DNA of 64,000 nt from Allodiplogaster sudhausi (Eukaryota > Nematoda > Chromadorea > Rhabditida > Diplogasteridae), in assembly GCA_945643635.1 (NCBI GenBank), contig CALZFC010000148.1:1-64000 (forward strand), read 5' to 3'. The position numbers and the translations under genes were made by a program. The first letter of the stretch is position 1. Every line of letters starts with the position of its first letter. The notes below the pieces were generated by a model that had not been told where the DNA came from, did not search any database, and saw nothing but the letters and a program-made list of their open reading frames with translations. Positions 37,301-49,720 of the stretch are shown here, one piece after another.

Positions 37301-38099
37301 AAACGTACGACAAAGATGAGACTGGCGACGATTACAACTGCACGGCGGCCGAAGATGTCCGAGGATTTTCCTGCAATTTGTGCAAACTATATTTCGCTGT
37401 AAAAAAAATAGGGCTGAAAATGAGCTGCTTTTTCTGTTCTTCAATCATCTCTTTTCTTATCTTTCGCTGTGTCCATGTGTGTATTTTGAATACTGATTAT
37501 AAGATGTTTGCCTGCAAGAAGAGCACCGAGAGCGGCGACTCCCGGAGTGATGCTCACTATCATCTCCTGCAACAACATTTGGTTCTTACAGTCGTTCGTA
37601 CTTTTGAATAACCTTAAACAGACTTAATAATTCGTTCTTCACTGACATGCCACAACGGCGACACCGGCGCCATTCCCCAGTTCTCCGGAATGTACAGCAT
37701 CGCACTAAAATTCAGAGGTAGGGGGAAGAACTTGTTGCTTTTATAGAACTTGTGTAGTTTTTGAGACTAATTTTTTGGGAATCTTTGCTTGGATGGTTTT
37801 GTAGGCGAGAATACTCCTTGATCAAGGGTTTGGTGAAGGATGCTACTTGTCCTTCACCTAACCCTTGATCAACGGTTATTTTTTTGGCAAGAGGGAACGC
37901 GGGTTGCATCTAAACGATAATACATTTGATTGGAAGTGGGATCTCTGCTATGATTAGTAATTGGAAGGCGATTTTTGGTCGGGCATCTCTCTAACTCTCC
38001 CTCCTCTCTCTTTTTCTATGTTTTTCTCTCTCTCTCTATCTCTCTTTATCGCCTTCTTTTTCTCATTCTCTCTCTCTCTTTCTCGCCTCCTTCTTTTCA

Positions 38100-38171
<72 letters not shown>

Positions 38172-38504
38172 TTCTAACCCGGAGACGATGCCAGTGTCGT
38201 AGCCGAAGAGAAGGCCTCCGACGCAAGAGAGGATGGTGAGTTGCCATACATAGGGAGTGGTGCGCGGAATTGCACTCGGCTTCTGCCGGCCCGGACGACT
38301 CCGGGAAGGCGAGATCTCAAATGCAAATTATTTTGAAATAATTTTCTATAAAAATTAATTGTTCTGTAAAATTAAAGAGATCTACAAGAGAAACAATCTT
38401 TGACGCCTCCTCTTGTAACTCACGAATTACATACTTCTTACAGTTCTTTTTCTTGGTTTGTCACATGAAAACGGTCAAAAACGTACAACTGCTCCGCCGG
38501 CCAT
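34340..38504 (-). CDS. SLC2A13-like: Proton/myo-inositol cotransporter-like sugar transporter (SLC2A13/HMIT type)
   Basis: About 18 exons join in phase, from the ATG at 38502-38504 (MAGGAISPSRS) to the stop at 34340-34342; approximate exons include 38179-38315, 37650-37706, 37122-37209, 36757-36876, 36049-36152, 35630-35765, 35189-35352, 34907-34996, 34681-34833 and 34340-34575. It is a 12-helix major facilitator of the GLUT family. Signatures are [14 protein letters not shown] (helix 1), [62 protein letters not shown] and [13 protein letters not shown] Cys-rich extracellular loop (CSNCDSC, LCGFC) before the last helices is a hallmark of the HMIT subgroup, which imports myo-inositol with H+ at the plasma membrane. 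One intron (donor near 37514) begins GC. A Tc5 element now lies 6 nt past the stop, so the polyadenylation signal may come from it (AATAAA on the minus strand at 34119-34124). Confidence 0.92.
37818..37872 (-). other. Near-perfect intronic hairpin
   Basis: Arms 37818-37840 and 37850-37872 pair at 22 of 23 positions around a 9 nt loop. It lies in an intron of the HMIT-like gene and could form in the transcript. The stem is rather short for a typical pre-miRNA but is not excluded. Confidence 0.6.
38020..38175. repeat. (CT)n microsatellite in HMIT-like intron
   Basis: About 150 bp of CT with scattered T and G interruptions, ending at the splice donor side of the exon at 38179. Confidence 0.85.
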
Positions 38505-38564
38505 GAGAAGACGTCGATTGAGCTGTTAGAAGAGGAGAAGGTGGGCGAGGACGAACAAAGGAAA

Positions 38565-38602
<38 letters not shown>

Positions 38603-39861
38603 GCGAGAGAGTGGGCTAGATTGAGAGACCGAAAAGAAGGGCAAAGACGATAGAAATCGGGTACGGTTCCTATCTCTTAGTTCCGCGAATGTTTTGGTGC
38701 TGGTGAGAGAAGAAGAAGATGAGAGAAGAGAAAACGCGGAAAGTGCACTTCACGCGCCTGAAAGAAAGTATTTTAAGCGTAGTTTGCTTTTCAATGAGGA
38801 GCAATGAAAGTGAGCGAAATGTGCAAGGAACAATTTAAATTCCGAAAGGTTTTTACATTTCTAATGCCCGATGTGGACGTGAAGCAAAAAAAAAAAGAAG
38901 AAAAAGAAATGACTCGCGGAATCGAAAACACGCAAGCGGCTATTCAGACAACTGTCCATGAACAGGAATCGCTCTGATCAAGCCAGAGCCAGGTGGCAGA
39001 GCAGCACGAATTGACAAGTACGCGAGGAGTAATCACGGATACTAAATTGATAAAAATGATACTTTCCATTTCCATGCATCAATTTAAAGACTTTGCTACC
39101 ATCGATTATGGCTTGTTTAGTGACCGCGGACAACGACGAATTGGACACTCAGGAAGACATTCAGCAGAATATTCTGCCAATATTGTGACCGAAGTAAAGA
39201 GAACCCGAGAATCACATGCCTTTTACTGAGTCTCTTTCCCTCTCTCTACTTATATCGCTCTTTTTCTCTGATCATCCTTCTCTCGCAGAGAATACTCTCT
39301 ATTAGTGTCATACCGTCTTCCCTTATCACAGATCAGCATATCATACAGGAGAGAAGCTACCGACGGTTCTCCTCTCCGTCTGTTCTTTCACGACCGCTGG
39401 CATTCTTTGTTAAAGTGAGATTAAAGTCAAAGAGACTCCTGAAACTACTACGAGAGAGAGAGAGCGAGAGAGAGAAGAGAGATAGAGAGAGAGAGAGAGC
39501 GAGAGAGAGGGAAGGAGAGAGAGAGAGAGAGCGAGAGAGAGGGAAGGAGAGAGAGACAGTGGAAATAGGAAGGCCAAAGATTTTAAAAATGCGAAAACTT
39601 TAAAAGTAAGCTAAAAGCAATGGCATATTGCGGTCCACGCTGGCGAATTCGAGAAAGCGGCTGATCAAGCAGACAAAAGGTTATCGGCTAGTAAATAAAG
39701 GAGGAAGAAGGAAAAGGGAGTCATCATCGGGTGGGAAATCCTTGAGTTGTCAGTTTAGAACATGAAGAGTATTCTTTGGCACTATATTGAGGGCTAATCA
39801 AAATCGAAATGATTCTTTGACAGCAATAAAAATATGGAAAAAATATATCATCAGTATTGTA

Positions 39862-40100
39862 ATTAAAGGAGGTAACCTGGCGAATAATTACCATGCCCGT
39901 TTTCAGGCATGGATCAGTTCGTCTCTTTGTAAAATATAGATCCAGAAAGTTTGGAATATCCTCATTTTATAATTACGGAATTATAGTAATAGTAAATATC
40001 ACGGGTAGAAAATCGGCTACTGAAGATATTGTACCCCCCTATTTTGCAACGATCTCTCTCTAGCACGAGAGATTGTACAGTAGCGCTAGAGAGAGAATAT
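39862..40100 (+). repeat. Dispersed repeat, copy 2
   Basis: The partner of 29708-29966, in the same orientation. It contains a small local palindrome (CCATGCCCGTTTTCAGGCATGG in two arms) missing from copy 1. No coding content. Confidence 0.75.
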
Positions 40101-40560
40101 TTTTTTCCGGATGACTATTTTATTGTTAGTTATATTCTTGCATGTTTTTTTAAAGAAAAAAATAACTAAGAAATAGAGGTCTCTTGGATAGATGGAGGAG
40201 GTGATGGAATTTCTCGGCAGCAGCTTAGGCGGTCGAGAAACGGATGAAAACAGCTTTTATAATACAGCAAAACTATAACTTTTGGCTCCGTGCGCACTAT
40301 AGTTTTATTTCTATATCTCTCTCTCACTCTCTCTCTCTCTCTCTCTCTTTCTCTCTTTCTCTCTTTCCTTCTCTATTTTTCTCCCTTCCTCCATTTATCT
40401 CTCTCTCTTTCTCTGTCTTTCTCAATCACGGCCATCTATTTTGGAAGAAGAAGGGCACGGAATGAATAACAAGATTTGAAACTAAGTTATGTAATAACGA
40501 TTTTTCATGCGAAGTTGATAGAATGGATAGGAGAGAGAGAGAGAGAAAGAGAGAGAAAGC

Positions 40561-40604
<44 letters not shown>

Positions 40605-42910
40605 TTTGAAATTCAAGCGTGTGATGTTTGCCGTTAATAGTGACAACGTCATGGGACGGTGAACTCTGCGGGAAACAAGTTCATTTTACACATGCATCCA
40701 ATTGCATCGGTGGCGATAGTTATCAGGGTCATCCTCGTACATCACTGATAAGTGGATCGACTGCGACGTCATTCTTTGGCCTGCGAAGGATACAAGCTTC
40801 TTTGCACTGGAGGAGAAAAGTATAGCTGAAATGATCTAAATTACAGAATTAATTCGGATTTTTCAATTACATTGCCATCAGTTTTTAAAATCGCAATAAT
40901 CTGCATTTTCTGTTTGGCTATAAGAAGAGCTCATCAAAAGTCATTTTAGGAAAGCCAAAAAGCCATTTAAAGATACATAGAGAGAGAGAGAAAGAAAGAG
41001 AGAGAGGGAGCAGCTATAGGGAGAATATGCAAATTCAAAGACACATGATTAGAGATAAAAGCAAACGCGCATGAGATCATTCAATCATCGATCGATTACT
41101 ATCCAAAGTTCAACCTATTCCTGTTTTCCTATTGTTACAATAGTCAGAGAAGGGTTTCTCTCTCCCCCCTCTCTCTCTCTCTCTCTCTGTCTTCAATTCT
41201 CTCCACGTATTTATGGAGATAGTATGCAGCTGCCGATCTAGGAAAAGAAACGCGGCATGAAATATCGAGTCGCGGAAATTCGAAACACATTAAAGGTGAG
41301 TGAGTGGATAACTGGATGCTGGTTGAATGCGAAATCGCCCGAATCATCTTTTGAATGACTAAGTTACTTCACGTGACAAATGTTCCAGAGAAAAGAGAGC
41401 ATAAGGTAAACTACAATTTAAACTGGGAAACGCAATTTAAAAGCTTGAAAAACCTGATGTTAATGATGCGGCCAGCTAAATGTAGGGCCTAGAACATAAG
41501 ACTGAGAGATGACTTTGCAATGCGATTCGCGAACTTCATTTATAGAGCGGAATTCTGAATCGTGGGCCGAGAGCAAAGAACGCATCATCAGACCAAGGAT
41601 GGCATGCAAATTAGACGATGATATACTTGTCTCTTTCACTCTCCCAGTCTCTCTCCCTGTCTCTCTCTCTCACTTTCTCGTTTTCTCCTTCTCTTGTCGG
41701 CTGTCATTTCTGACTCTCCTATCCTCCAACTTCCTGTACACACAGTATGCATGTGTTGATGTGAGACTAACCTTAAGATTCTTGCAAGGATTCCTCCATC
41801 GGAAGAGACAAACAAGTTGGGGGGAATTGCATATTCAGTGCCGTCCTGATAGGAAACACTCAAAACTGTCATAAGCGGGTGGCTTTCCCGTCGCTCTTCA
41901 CAAATCGGAACGAGCGCGGTTTGGCGAATTTATGGTGCTTTCTTTCTCTTCTTCATCTACTTTCTCTCACCCTTCTCTCTCTCGTTCTCTTTCTTTCACT
42001 CTCTTTTTCTCTCTCTTTATACATTTCTCGATCTTTCTATCTCTCTCGAACACATGTTCACCCTCTCACACTCACTGCCCTTCTCTCTCTCTATGACTCT
42101 CGAAAAGTCTGTGCATTCTGTCGACGGACTTTAATAACTCACGGTAAAAACTTATGAGAAGAAGGTGTGCAAAACCAGAGGTTTCATTCGTTGTTTGGCG
42201 GATCAATTGGACAGACTGTGTACTGGAATGAGGATGCTGTTTACGAAGATCCGTTTGGAAAGACATGAGATGATAGAATAACTACTGTAAAGCAGACGAT
42301 CAGCTGCGCATGAGATTGGAGATGATATGAGTGTTTGCTGAGAGAATAGAAGGGTTCCAGGTAGGCGATACTCCTAGTTTGACGATCTAGGACAGAGAGA
42401 AAACAGATCATTTTCATGGAAGAACGACTTTTTACGTCTTCTTTTATGCAATGCAAATCTCGCAGATCTGAGGAAATAAACACAAATATTTAGAATCTTT
42501 TGACACATCTGAAACAAGTTTGATTTGTCAGCACGGAAAGATAACCGTTGGAAAATAAATATTCTGACAGGTAAGTAACTTGGAATTAGTCAAGCGTTCC
42601 CCATTCAGCCTTGCTCTCGCTGATGAGAGGCCGTCAAGATGCCAAGCGACTACAGCGTGTCCTCTAAAGAGGAATGACGAACATCTAATCACTAATGATA
42701 AGAGAGAGAAGAAGTGAGATGCCACTGAAAGAGTTATCTGCAACTCTGCTTTTAATGGCCATGCGAAAGAGAAAGACACCTTTGAAGATCTATTTTCATC
42801 TCGTGCTAGCCGGCTGGAGAGATAGAAGGGAGAGAGAGAGTGAGAGAGAGCGAGAGATGGGAGAGAGAGAGACAGCGGGATGAGAGAGGCATCAGTAGAC
42901 ACCATACGAA

Positions 42911-42942
<32 letters not shown>

Positions 42943-44982
42943 CGAGAGAGAGAGGATGGGAGAGAGACTTCAGTAGACACCATACGAAAGAGAGAGGGAA
43001 AGCACAGAGATAGAAGGGTGAGAAAGAAAAGTGAAAGCGGAGATGATTGGTAATGAAAAGAGATTAGCAGTCGGAAAGATTTCCAAAGAAAAAAGGGCAA
43101 AATAAATTATTGGCCAAATAGAGATTGACAATTCGATTAAGATGAGTTAGTTATCCTTGATCTCTCTGCAATTCCCTGCCTCGCTTTCTCTTATCTTTCT
43201 CTCTCTCTCTCTATCACTCTTTCTCTCTGACTTTTTCTATCTCTACCTTTCTCGGTCTCTCTCTCTCTCTTTCACTCTCTGTCTCTCTCTTCCCTCTCTC
43301 CAGAATTCGGAATTTCTCAATACATTCAACGGGAACTATGAGTTACCGTTTAAGTATTCTGTTGTGATAATTCGAGACGGACCGGTTAGTCTTGTACCTC
43401 CCTCCCGAGAGAAAATAATAATATTACAACCACATCACTTTCCTTCATAATTTGATTACGTCAAATCGCAGAGCTAAGCCGATCGTTGCTCCCAACGCGA
43501 GAGAGCGTGCAGTCTTACGTGACGCAAACAAAGAAGAATCATTTTTAAATCAAGTATGTACCTGACCATGAGCCAATAGATTCATAGCGTACTTTGAAGA
43601 GTTTCTCCAGCTCCTATATCGTCATAGATTAAACTTGAAATCAGATCAGCACTGGAGATTTTCCACATGAAAAGGGATTTAACTAGCACAATTTTTTTCT
43701 TAAATCTCGAGAAACGTAAGATCTTCTTGTAACACCGATAATGCTTTTCCTCTTCTTTCTTTCGTATATTCCCCGTCCCACTCTTTTGCACTCTCTCAAC
43801 AATTTTTCTTTCTATATTCGTGCACCCTCCTTGCATTCAACTTCAACAATATTCTCACTTTGCCTTGCAGGTGCAGAAACAAAAAAGGGTAGTCTGGAAC
43901 CATGATATGCATCTATAAGGAAGGCACCTGAAATACAACACAAAGAAAATGGGAGAGAAAGAGTGGCGTGAAGTCATCTGTTGCATATGCAAAGAATGGC
44001 CATTGCCAAAAAAAGTGAACGAGAGATGGAGAGAGAAAGGGAAGACTAAGAAGATTACAGCATGACAAGAGCAACAAAGGCACGGCAAAATGATAAGAGT
44101 CCCGGGCTGACAAAGAATGGAAACGCTCTTTGAAAGATAGAAAAGAGCGAAGAGAAGAAGAGAAGAATTCAACGTGGAAGGGGCGCGGGTTAGAAACAAT
44201 TTCAGTGGTTTGCATGCAGTTGAAAAAGATAATAAATGAACAAGGGCATCAATGCTGGATCATTTCATTAATAACTGGAGTTTTATCTATCATCGTCACA
44301 GATAAATAACTCGAAAGCAGAATGCAAAAGAGATACAACAAATTTTAATGGAAAGGTCAATTTAATCCGATTTGATTGGCAAAGAGCGGGAAAACAAAGT
44401 TCTCATCATTGAAATTCAGAGGAGATGTCTGATGTGGATTTGCACTCAGAAATGCTGGCGACAATGAGAGACGAGCAAAAATACGAAAGCCTCTTTTAAT
44501 TTTAATTCATAACATATACTCTTATTAAAAATTAATTTTAATCTAGTGGGAGATAACATTTCTTATATTGTGTTACCGAATTTAGAAACGCGAAATGACA
44601 AAAAAATTGAAATACAATAATTTAGCATTTAAAATTGATAGTAGGCAACGAAGAATGCAAGCGCATGTATAGGAATGGAGAGAAAGGAAGGTCGGAAAGG
44701 CAATAGAATGGGTAAAAGAGGAAACAAAACGGAAGATTGAAAAAGAATGTTGTTTTTCTAACCTTTTCCCATTTCTCTCCTGCCAATTTTCCACTTATAT
44801 TAGACGGCATTCACACTGACCTGTCTAAATGTTATAATCGCCGCCAGTTACGCTTTCAAAAATAAGGTGAAATGATTCTTTTAATCAGATTCTTATTTTT
44901 AAGACTTTCTTTAGTTTTTAATATTTCAATTCTAAAGAACGCATACGGCGGATATGGTATTCCCTTTTAAAGAAGAACTTTG

Positions 44983-45021
<39 letters not shown>

Positions 45022-45033
45022 CGCGCGCGCTGT

Positions 45034-45079
<46 letters not shown>

Positions 45080-45144
45080 TATTTCCCCCCTCTCCTCATA
45101 ACTTAACACTGCCACGACTCCACGTGATGCAAGCTGTTAAAACG

Positions 45145-45176
<32 letters not shown>

Positions 45177-45333
45177 GAGCGAGAGATAGAAAGTGGGCAA
45201 GAAATAGAGAGAGCGCGCGAGAGAGAGAGAGAGGGAGAGAGGGAGAGATGGAAAGTGCGAGCGAGATAGAGAGAGAGCTACGAAAGAGAGAGAGACAGAG
45301 ATAGAGACAGTGCGAGAATAGAGGGAGAGCGAG

Positions 45334-45382
<49 letters not shown>

Positions 45383-45482
45383 AAGCGAGAGACAGTGCGA
45401 GAATAGAGGGAGAGCGAGAGACAGAGAAGGAGAGACAGAGAGAGACAGAGCGAGAGGCAGAGAGAGAGACAGAGCGAGAGGC

Positions 45483-45525
<43 letters not shown>

Positions 45526-45545
45526 AGCAGGCAGAAAGAGGGTGA
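44983..45545. repeat. Opposed (CT)n and (GA)n arrays
   Basis: A CT array of about 100 bp (44983-45085), interrupted by a short GCGCGC, is followed after 60 bp by about 400 bp of GA/GACA repeats (45147-45545). The polypurine part contains higher-order units such as GAGAGACAGAGCGAGAGGCA. Long ORFs on both strands here are repeat artefacts. Confidence 0.9.
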
Positions 45546-45749
45546 GAGAGAGGGAGAGTGCGGAAGGGAGCAGGAAAGCTATTAAGGGAAGGAGTAAAGA
45601 GAATCGGTTGCAAGATCCCTGCATATAGTATTATGGCATGTAATGCTTATTAGAGAAATTTACAGACATTGATGTATCGACAATATTAACAACCATGTCT
45701 CCTGGAAGATGGTGTGACTGCAGTGGAGAAACGAACGAAAGAGGAAGAA

Positions 45750-45809
<60 letters not shown>

Positions 45810-46061
45810 CAAGCATAGATAGAGAGCAGACTACAAATAAGCAGAAATCCATTGCCGGAAAGTTTTGTTCTCGCCGCGTAATTTGCCAGTTTTGCAAGCA
45901 AAGAAATCCGATTGTGAAAGAGAATGAACCGACGATTGAAAAGAAGCGATGAAAACATTCTCTCGCTGCCCGCCTACCTCTCTCTCGCTGCCCGCCAAGT
46001 GCGGTTGCTTTCTACTTAGCTCCCTTAACTTGCATTTTCCTCTTTGCATTATCCTTTTACA

Positions 46062-46901
46062 ATGAAGCGCAAGCCGAATGGCCCTCTGAATCTCTCCCCA
46101 TCATCTAATCCAGATCAGCTGGTCATTGATTCACTGAATCTGGCCAATGGGGAGAGGCCTGAGGGGGTCAATGAGGCTACTTGGTCTGTCTTATCACGCA
46201 TGCTGACGCTGCTGGCTAACACCCTCGAACACGTCTCCAAGGCTGCTCGTCTCCAATCTTCCACTCCTTCCTGGCCTCTTCCTTCTTCCGCTTTCCCTCC
46301 TCTCTCTGGCAATGCTACCCCTGGACAGTCCTCTGCTCTCTCCCGTACCCCTAGCGATGACGCTCTCCTCCGTTCTCGATCGATTGTTGTCTCTGGTCTG
46401 GCCGAGTCTAATGGCAGTTCGCAGCAGGCACGGCTGACTGATGATGAGGCGCGAATTAGCGCCTTGCTTGAGACAATGGGAATTGAGTGCCGGCCCCAGA
46501 CCGTTTATCGCATGGGGCAGCACGGTGATAAACCCCGTCTCATCAAGTGCGTTCTGCCAACCCAAAGCCACCAGAGACACTGCCTCAAGGCAGCGAAGAC
46601 ACTGAGAGAGCATCAGCAATGGAAGGGCGTGTACGTAAGGAAGAGCATGACTCTTGAGGAGCGCGCGCGATGGAGTGAGCTGCGCAAGCAGCTCTCTTTC
46701 CTCCGGACCGCGGAGCCGCAGCGGCAGTGGGTTTTGTACAGAGACGAGCTGTGGGTGAAGGATGAGATTGCCGGTAGGCAGAGGAAGACGATTCCAACTG
46801 CCGCCGCTCCTGCCCCTGCTCTCTCTGGTGCGAATCCCTCCTCTGTGGGCTTGCCTACGCCTCAAGCCGCTCCTCCAAATCAGGGAAACGCCATGGCCTA
46901 G
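46062..46901 (+). CDS. LINE ORF1 protein
   Basis: About 279 aa starting at the ATG at 46062 (MKRKPNGPLNLSP); the frame extends upstream to 46044 with another possible start. The protein has a Ser/Pro-rich N-terminal half and a conserved-looking core (SIVVSGLAES, ECRPQTVYRMGQ, KPRLIKCVLP, KGVYVRKSMTLEERAR), the layout of LINE ORF1 nucleic-acid-binding proteins that coat the RNA. It ends 11 nt before the conserved start of the ORF2 endonuclease region. Confidence 0.8.
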   Translation: MKRKPNGPLNLSPSSNPDQLVIDSLNLANGERPEGVNEATWSVLSRMLTLLANTLEHVSKAARLQSSTPSWPLPSSAFPPLSGNATPGQSSALSRTPSDDALLRSRSIVVSGLAESNGSSQQARLTDDEARISALLETMGIECRPQTVYRMGQHGDKPRLIKCVLPTQSHQRHCLKAAKTLREHQQWKGVYVRKSMTLEERARWSELRKQLSFLRTAEPQRQWVLYRDELWVKDEIAGRQRKTIPTAAAPAPALSGANPSSVGLPTPQAAPPNQGNAMA

Positions 46902-49720
46902 GAGCCTCTCAGGCCTCTGCTGTTCTCTTTAATGCCCGCTCAATTGTGAACAAGCTGTCTCATTTTCGTTATCTTCTCTATCTTAGTAAGCCACAAATTG
47001 TGTGTGTTTGTGAATCCTGGCTAAATGACAATATCTCTGACTCTGAGCTTGTGGCTAATTTTCCGTACTCAGTTTTTCGCCGCGACCGCACTGCTAAACG
47101 AGGTGGTGGTGTTCTTATGCTTGTTTCTCAGTTTTTTGACTCAGTCCCAGTTAAATTTTGTCTTCGCTCAAATTGCGATTTACTCGCTGTCGATATATCT
47201 AGCCCTATTGACTCCTCAAAAACGCGAATTGTTCTTGCATATCGGCCGCCATCCACAAACGCTGCCCAAAACGCAGCTCTGTTCGATTGTATACACTCTC
47301 TCCTTTCTGTCCCATACGCATCTATTCTCTTAGGCGATCTCAACCTGCATATAGATTGGCCATCTGCTAAAATGTCTTCTTCCCAATGTAAGCCACTTCA
47401 TGATCTTGTTACTGATTTTGATTACTCGCAGCATGTAAAGGGCCCAACGCACGGTGAAAAGCTCTTAGATGTTATCATTGCACCATCGGACTGCATATCG
47501 AACTGTTGTATAAACGCACCATTTTGCTCATCCGACCACTCGATGATTACTTTTTCAGTCTCACTCATCCATACACTCTTCCCTTCTGATCCTACATACG
47601 ATTATCTCAAGGCCGATTTTATAGCACTCTCAACTGTGCTTTCGTCTGTCTCTTGGGTCGATATATTTGATGGTTTTTCTTCTGTAGACGATATTCATGA
47701 ACGATTCCTTTCGGTCCTATCTGCACTGCTTCACGAATTTACGCCCCTAAGTTCGCGCAGAATACCCTTCGACTCTTATCCTGATCACATTAAGTCTCTT
47801 CTCATGCACAAGTTGTCACTGTATCCCAAGATTAATTGTGCTCCTGTTCAGTGCGAATACAAGCGTGTTTGTGATAAGATCTCGTCTGAAATTGGGAAAT
47901 TTAATCGCAACCGAGAATCCCGCTTGCTTCGTTCGAATAAGCGTCTTTTTGCGTATGTTGGTAGTAGATTGAAAAGTGTTCCTAAAATCGGTGCCATTAC
48001 TGACTCGTCTGGAAATCGATGTATTGGTGATGCGGCTAAGGCCGATGCATTAGCCCGCTATTTCTCATCAGTGTTCACACATGATGATGGTAAGTCACCG
48101 CAGTTCCCTTCTCTTTCCCCCGCACACTGTCTTACTGATATCGTTATAATGCCCCAGTCAGTCTATAAGCACTTGAAACGTCTAAAGCGTTCAATCACCG
48201 TAACAGCCGAGAAGATTCCGCAAATTGTTTATCGTGAATGTGCTGCCTCACTAGCAGAACCTCTAAGTTACATTTTTAACATATCTCTGTCTCTGGGCGT
48301 AGTACCTTCGTTATGGAAACAGGGAGTCGTAATTGCGATTAACAAAGTTCCCTCCCCCTCCTCTGTCTCTGATTTCCGTCCAATCACCCTAACACCTGCC
48401 CCTATCAAAGTGCTTGAACGTTGTCTCCGTCCTAAGCTTTTGTGGTGGAGTGACTTACATTGCATTATCCCCACTCAGCAACATGGCTTCCGTGCACGCC
48501 GCTCCGTTGAGACTAATCTTATCTCATGCACTAATGAATGGACCAGAGCTTTAGACGGAGGTTGCTCTGTCGATATTCTGTACTATGACTTTGCGAAAGC
48601 CTTTGATGTTGTCTGTCACAATAAGTTGCTATTAAAGCTGGCTAAAATCGGAATTGGAGGAAACCTCCTAAAATGGTTCTCATCCTTTTTTGAAAACCGT
48701 TCATCCAGAGTTCGTGTTAATGATTCCCTTTCTGTCTCATTTAAGGCTTTTAGCGGTGTGCCTCAAGGCAGTGTCTTATCACCAATGCTCTTCAACTGGT
48801 TTATTTCAGATATTCCGTCTCTTTTATCACCACTGCCGTTGGTTAAATGTTCACTTTTTGCCGACGACTTAAAGGCTTTTACCATATTTCACCCAAATTC
48901 CGCATCAGAGTCACACTCCCAACTTTCTAAAGCTTCTATATTGATCTCCGAATATTGTAAAACTATGCAACTAAATATATCTTTCAAAAAAAGTAGCGTA
49001 CTCCACTTAGGCAAAACAAATCCCAAACTTCCGTACCCTCTAATAACTGGCTCAACCTTTCCTGTTGCAGGCCAGCCTGTTCGGGACCTCGGCGTACTCA
49101 TCGACTCAGAGTTGTCTTTCTCCTCCCACATCGAACTGGTATGTAGAAAATCTCTTAGAATAATATATTGTCTTTTCCGCTGTCTCAGATCAAGCCACCC
49201 AGAGATATATATTCGTTGTTACAAAGCTTACGTTATCCCCGTCCTTCAATTTTGCTCCATTGTATGGTCACCTTACAAATTAATGCTCATCCGCAAACTT
49301 GAAAATGTGCAACATACATTCACCCGGCTGCTATTTATTCGTTGCAATTCCACAATTATATCCTTTGCAAATATCCCGTCTTATGCCACACGCATCTCTC
49401 TTTTTAAACTTCCCTCATTACATTCCTTGCGAGCCTTCTCTGACATTGTCTTTTTCTATAAAATACTGCACCAGCTTGTCGACTTGCCCATTAGTGATTT
49501 TGTAGTTTTTAAACCATGCAACGGTAGAGTATCTGCTTTCAACTTTCACTTCCCGCGATGGAAACTCATGTTACTTCGACACTGCTTCTCTATGCGTACT
49601 CCGTTAATGTACATGAAACTGCCGTTAGAACTCATTAGCCGTGATATTCTAAGTTTTAAGAGAGCCCTTGCAAATTCTGATCTACATAAGCTAACTAATC
49701 TTGATCTGAATAAATTATAA
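46902..49720 (+). CDS. LINE ORF2: endonuclease-reverse transcriptase
   Basis: About 930 aa. An apurinic-type endonuclease comes first: FNARSIVNK, CESWLND, LAYRPPS, LLGDLNLHIDW and SDHSMITFS supply the metal-binding and catalytic residues. Reverse transcriptase follows: FRPITLTPAPIKVLERCL, YYDFAKAFDVV, VPQGSVLSPMLF and the LFADDLK active site. There is no RNase H. The frame is open and uninterrupted. It has no ATG before the endonuclease: the first NTG is a GTG at 46946, inside the NARSIVNK motif, and the frame is open back to about 46774, overlapping ORF1 in the -1 frame. ORF2 is therefore probably made by frameshifting or coupled reinitiation. Confidence 0.93.

Larger units (their letters stand above)
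38505..45959. other. Gene-poor region upstream of the HMIT-like gene
   Basis: This 7.5 kb stretch holds many (GA)n/(CT)n tracts (about 38565, 39450-39560, 40318-40420, 40530-40610, 42830-42960, 43200-43300), a dispersed repeat at 39862 and a large purine array at 44983-45545. Two exon-like pieces were noted but not called as genes: minus strand about 41765-41874 (starts MTVLSVSYQDG, ends at a GTTAGT donor) and plus strand 43303-43384 (after a CCAG acceptor, before GTTAGT). Otherwise nothing recognisable. Confidence 0.5.

Noticed and set aside
45096..45624. Long overlapping ORFs rich in Ser-Leu or Arg-Glu
   Set aside because: They translate (CT)n/(GA)n arrays. The same pattern explains ORFs near 4855, 15839, 24917, 26429, 53161, 61435 and elsewhere.
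46115..46865. Minus-strand ORFs across LINE ORF1
   Set aside because: They are shadows of ORF1. The plus-strand frame has the conserved architecture and start context.
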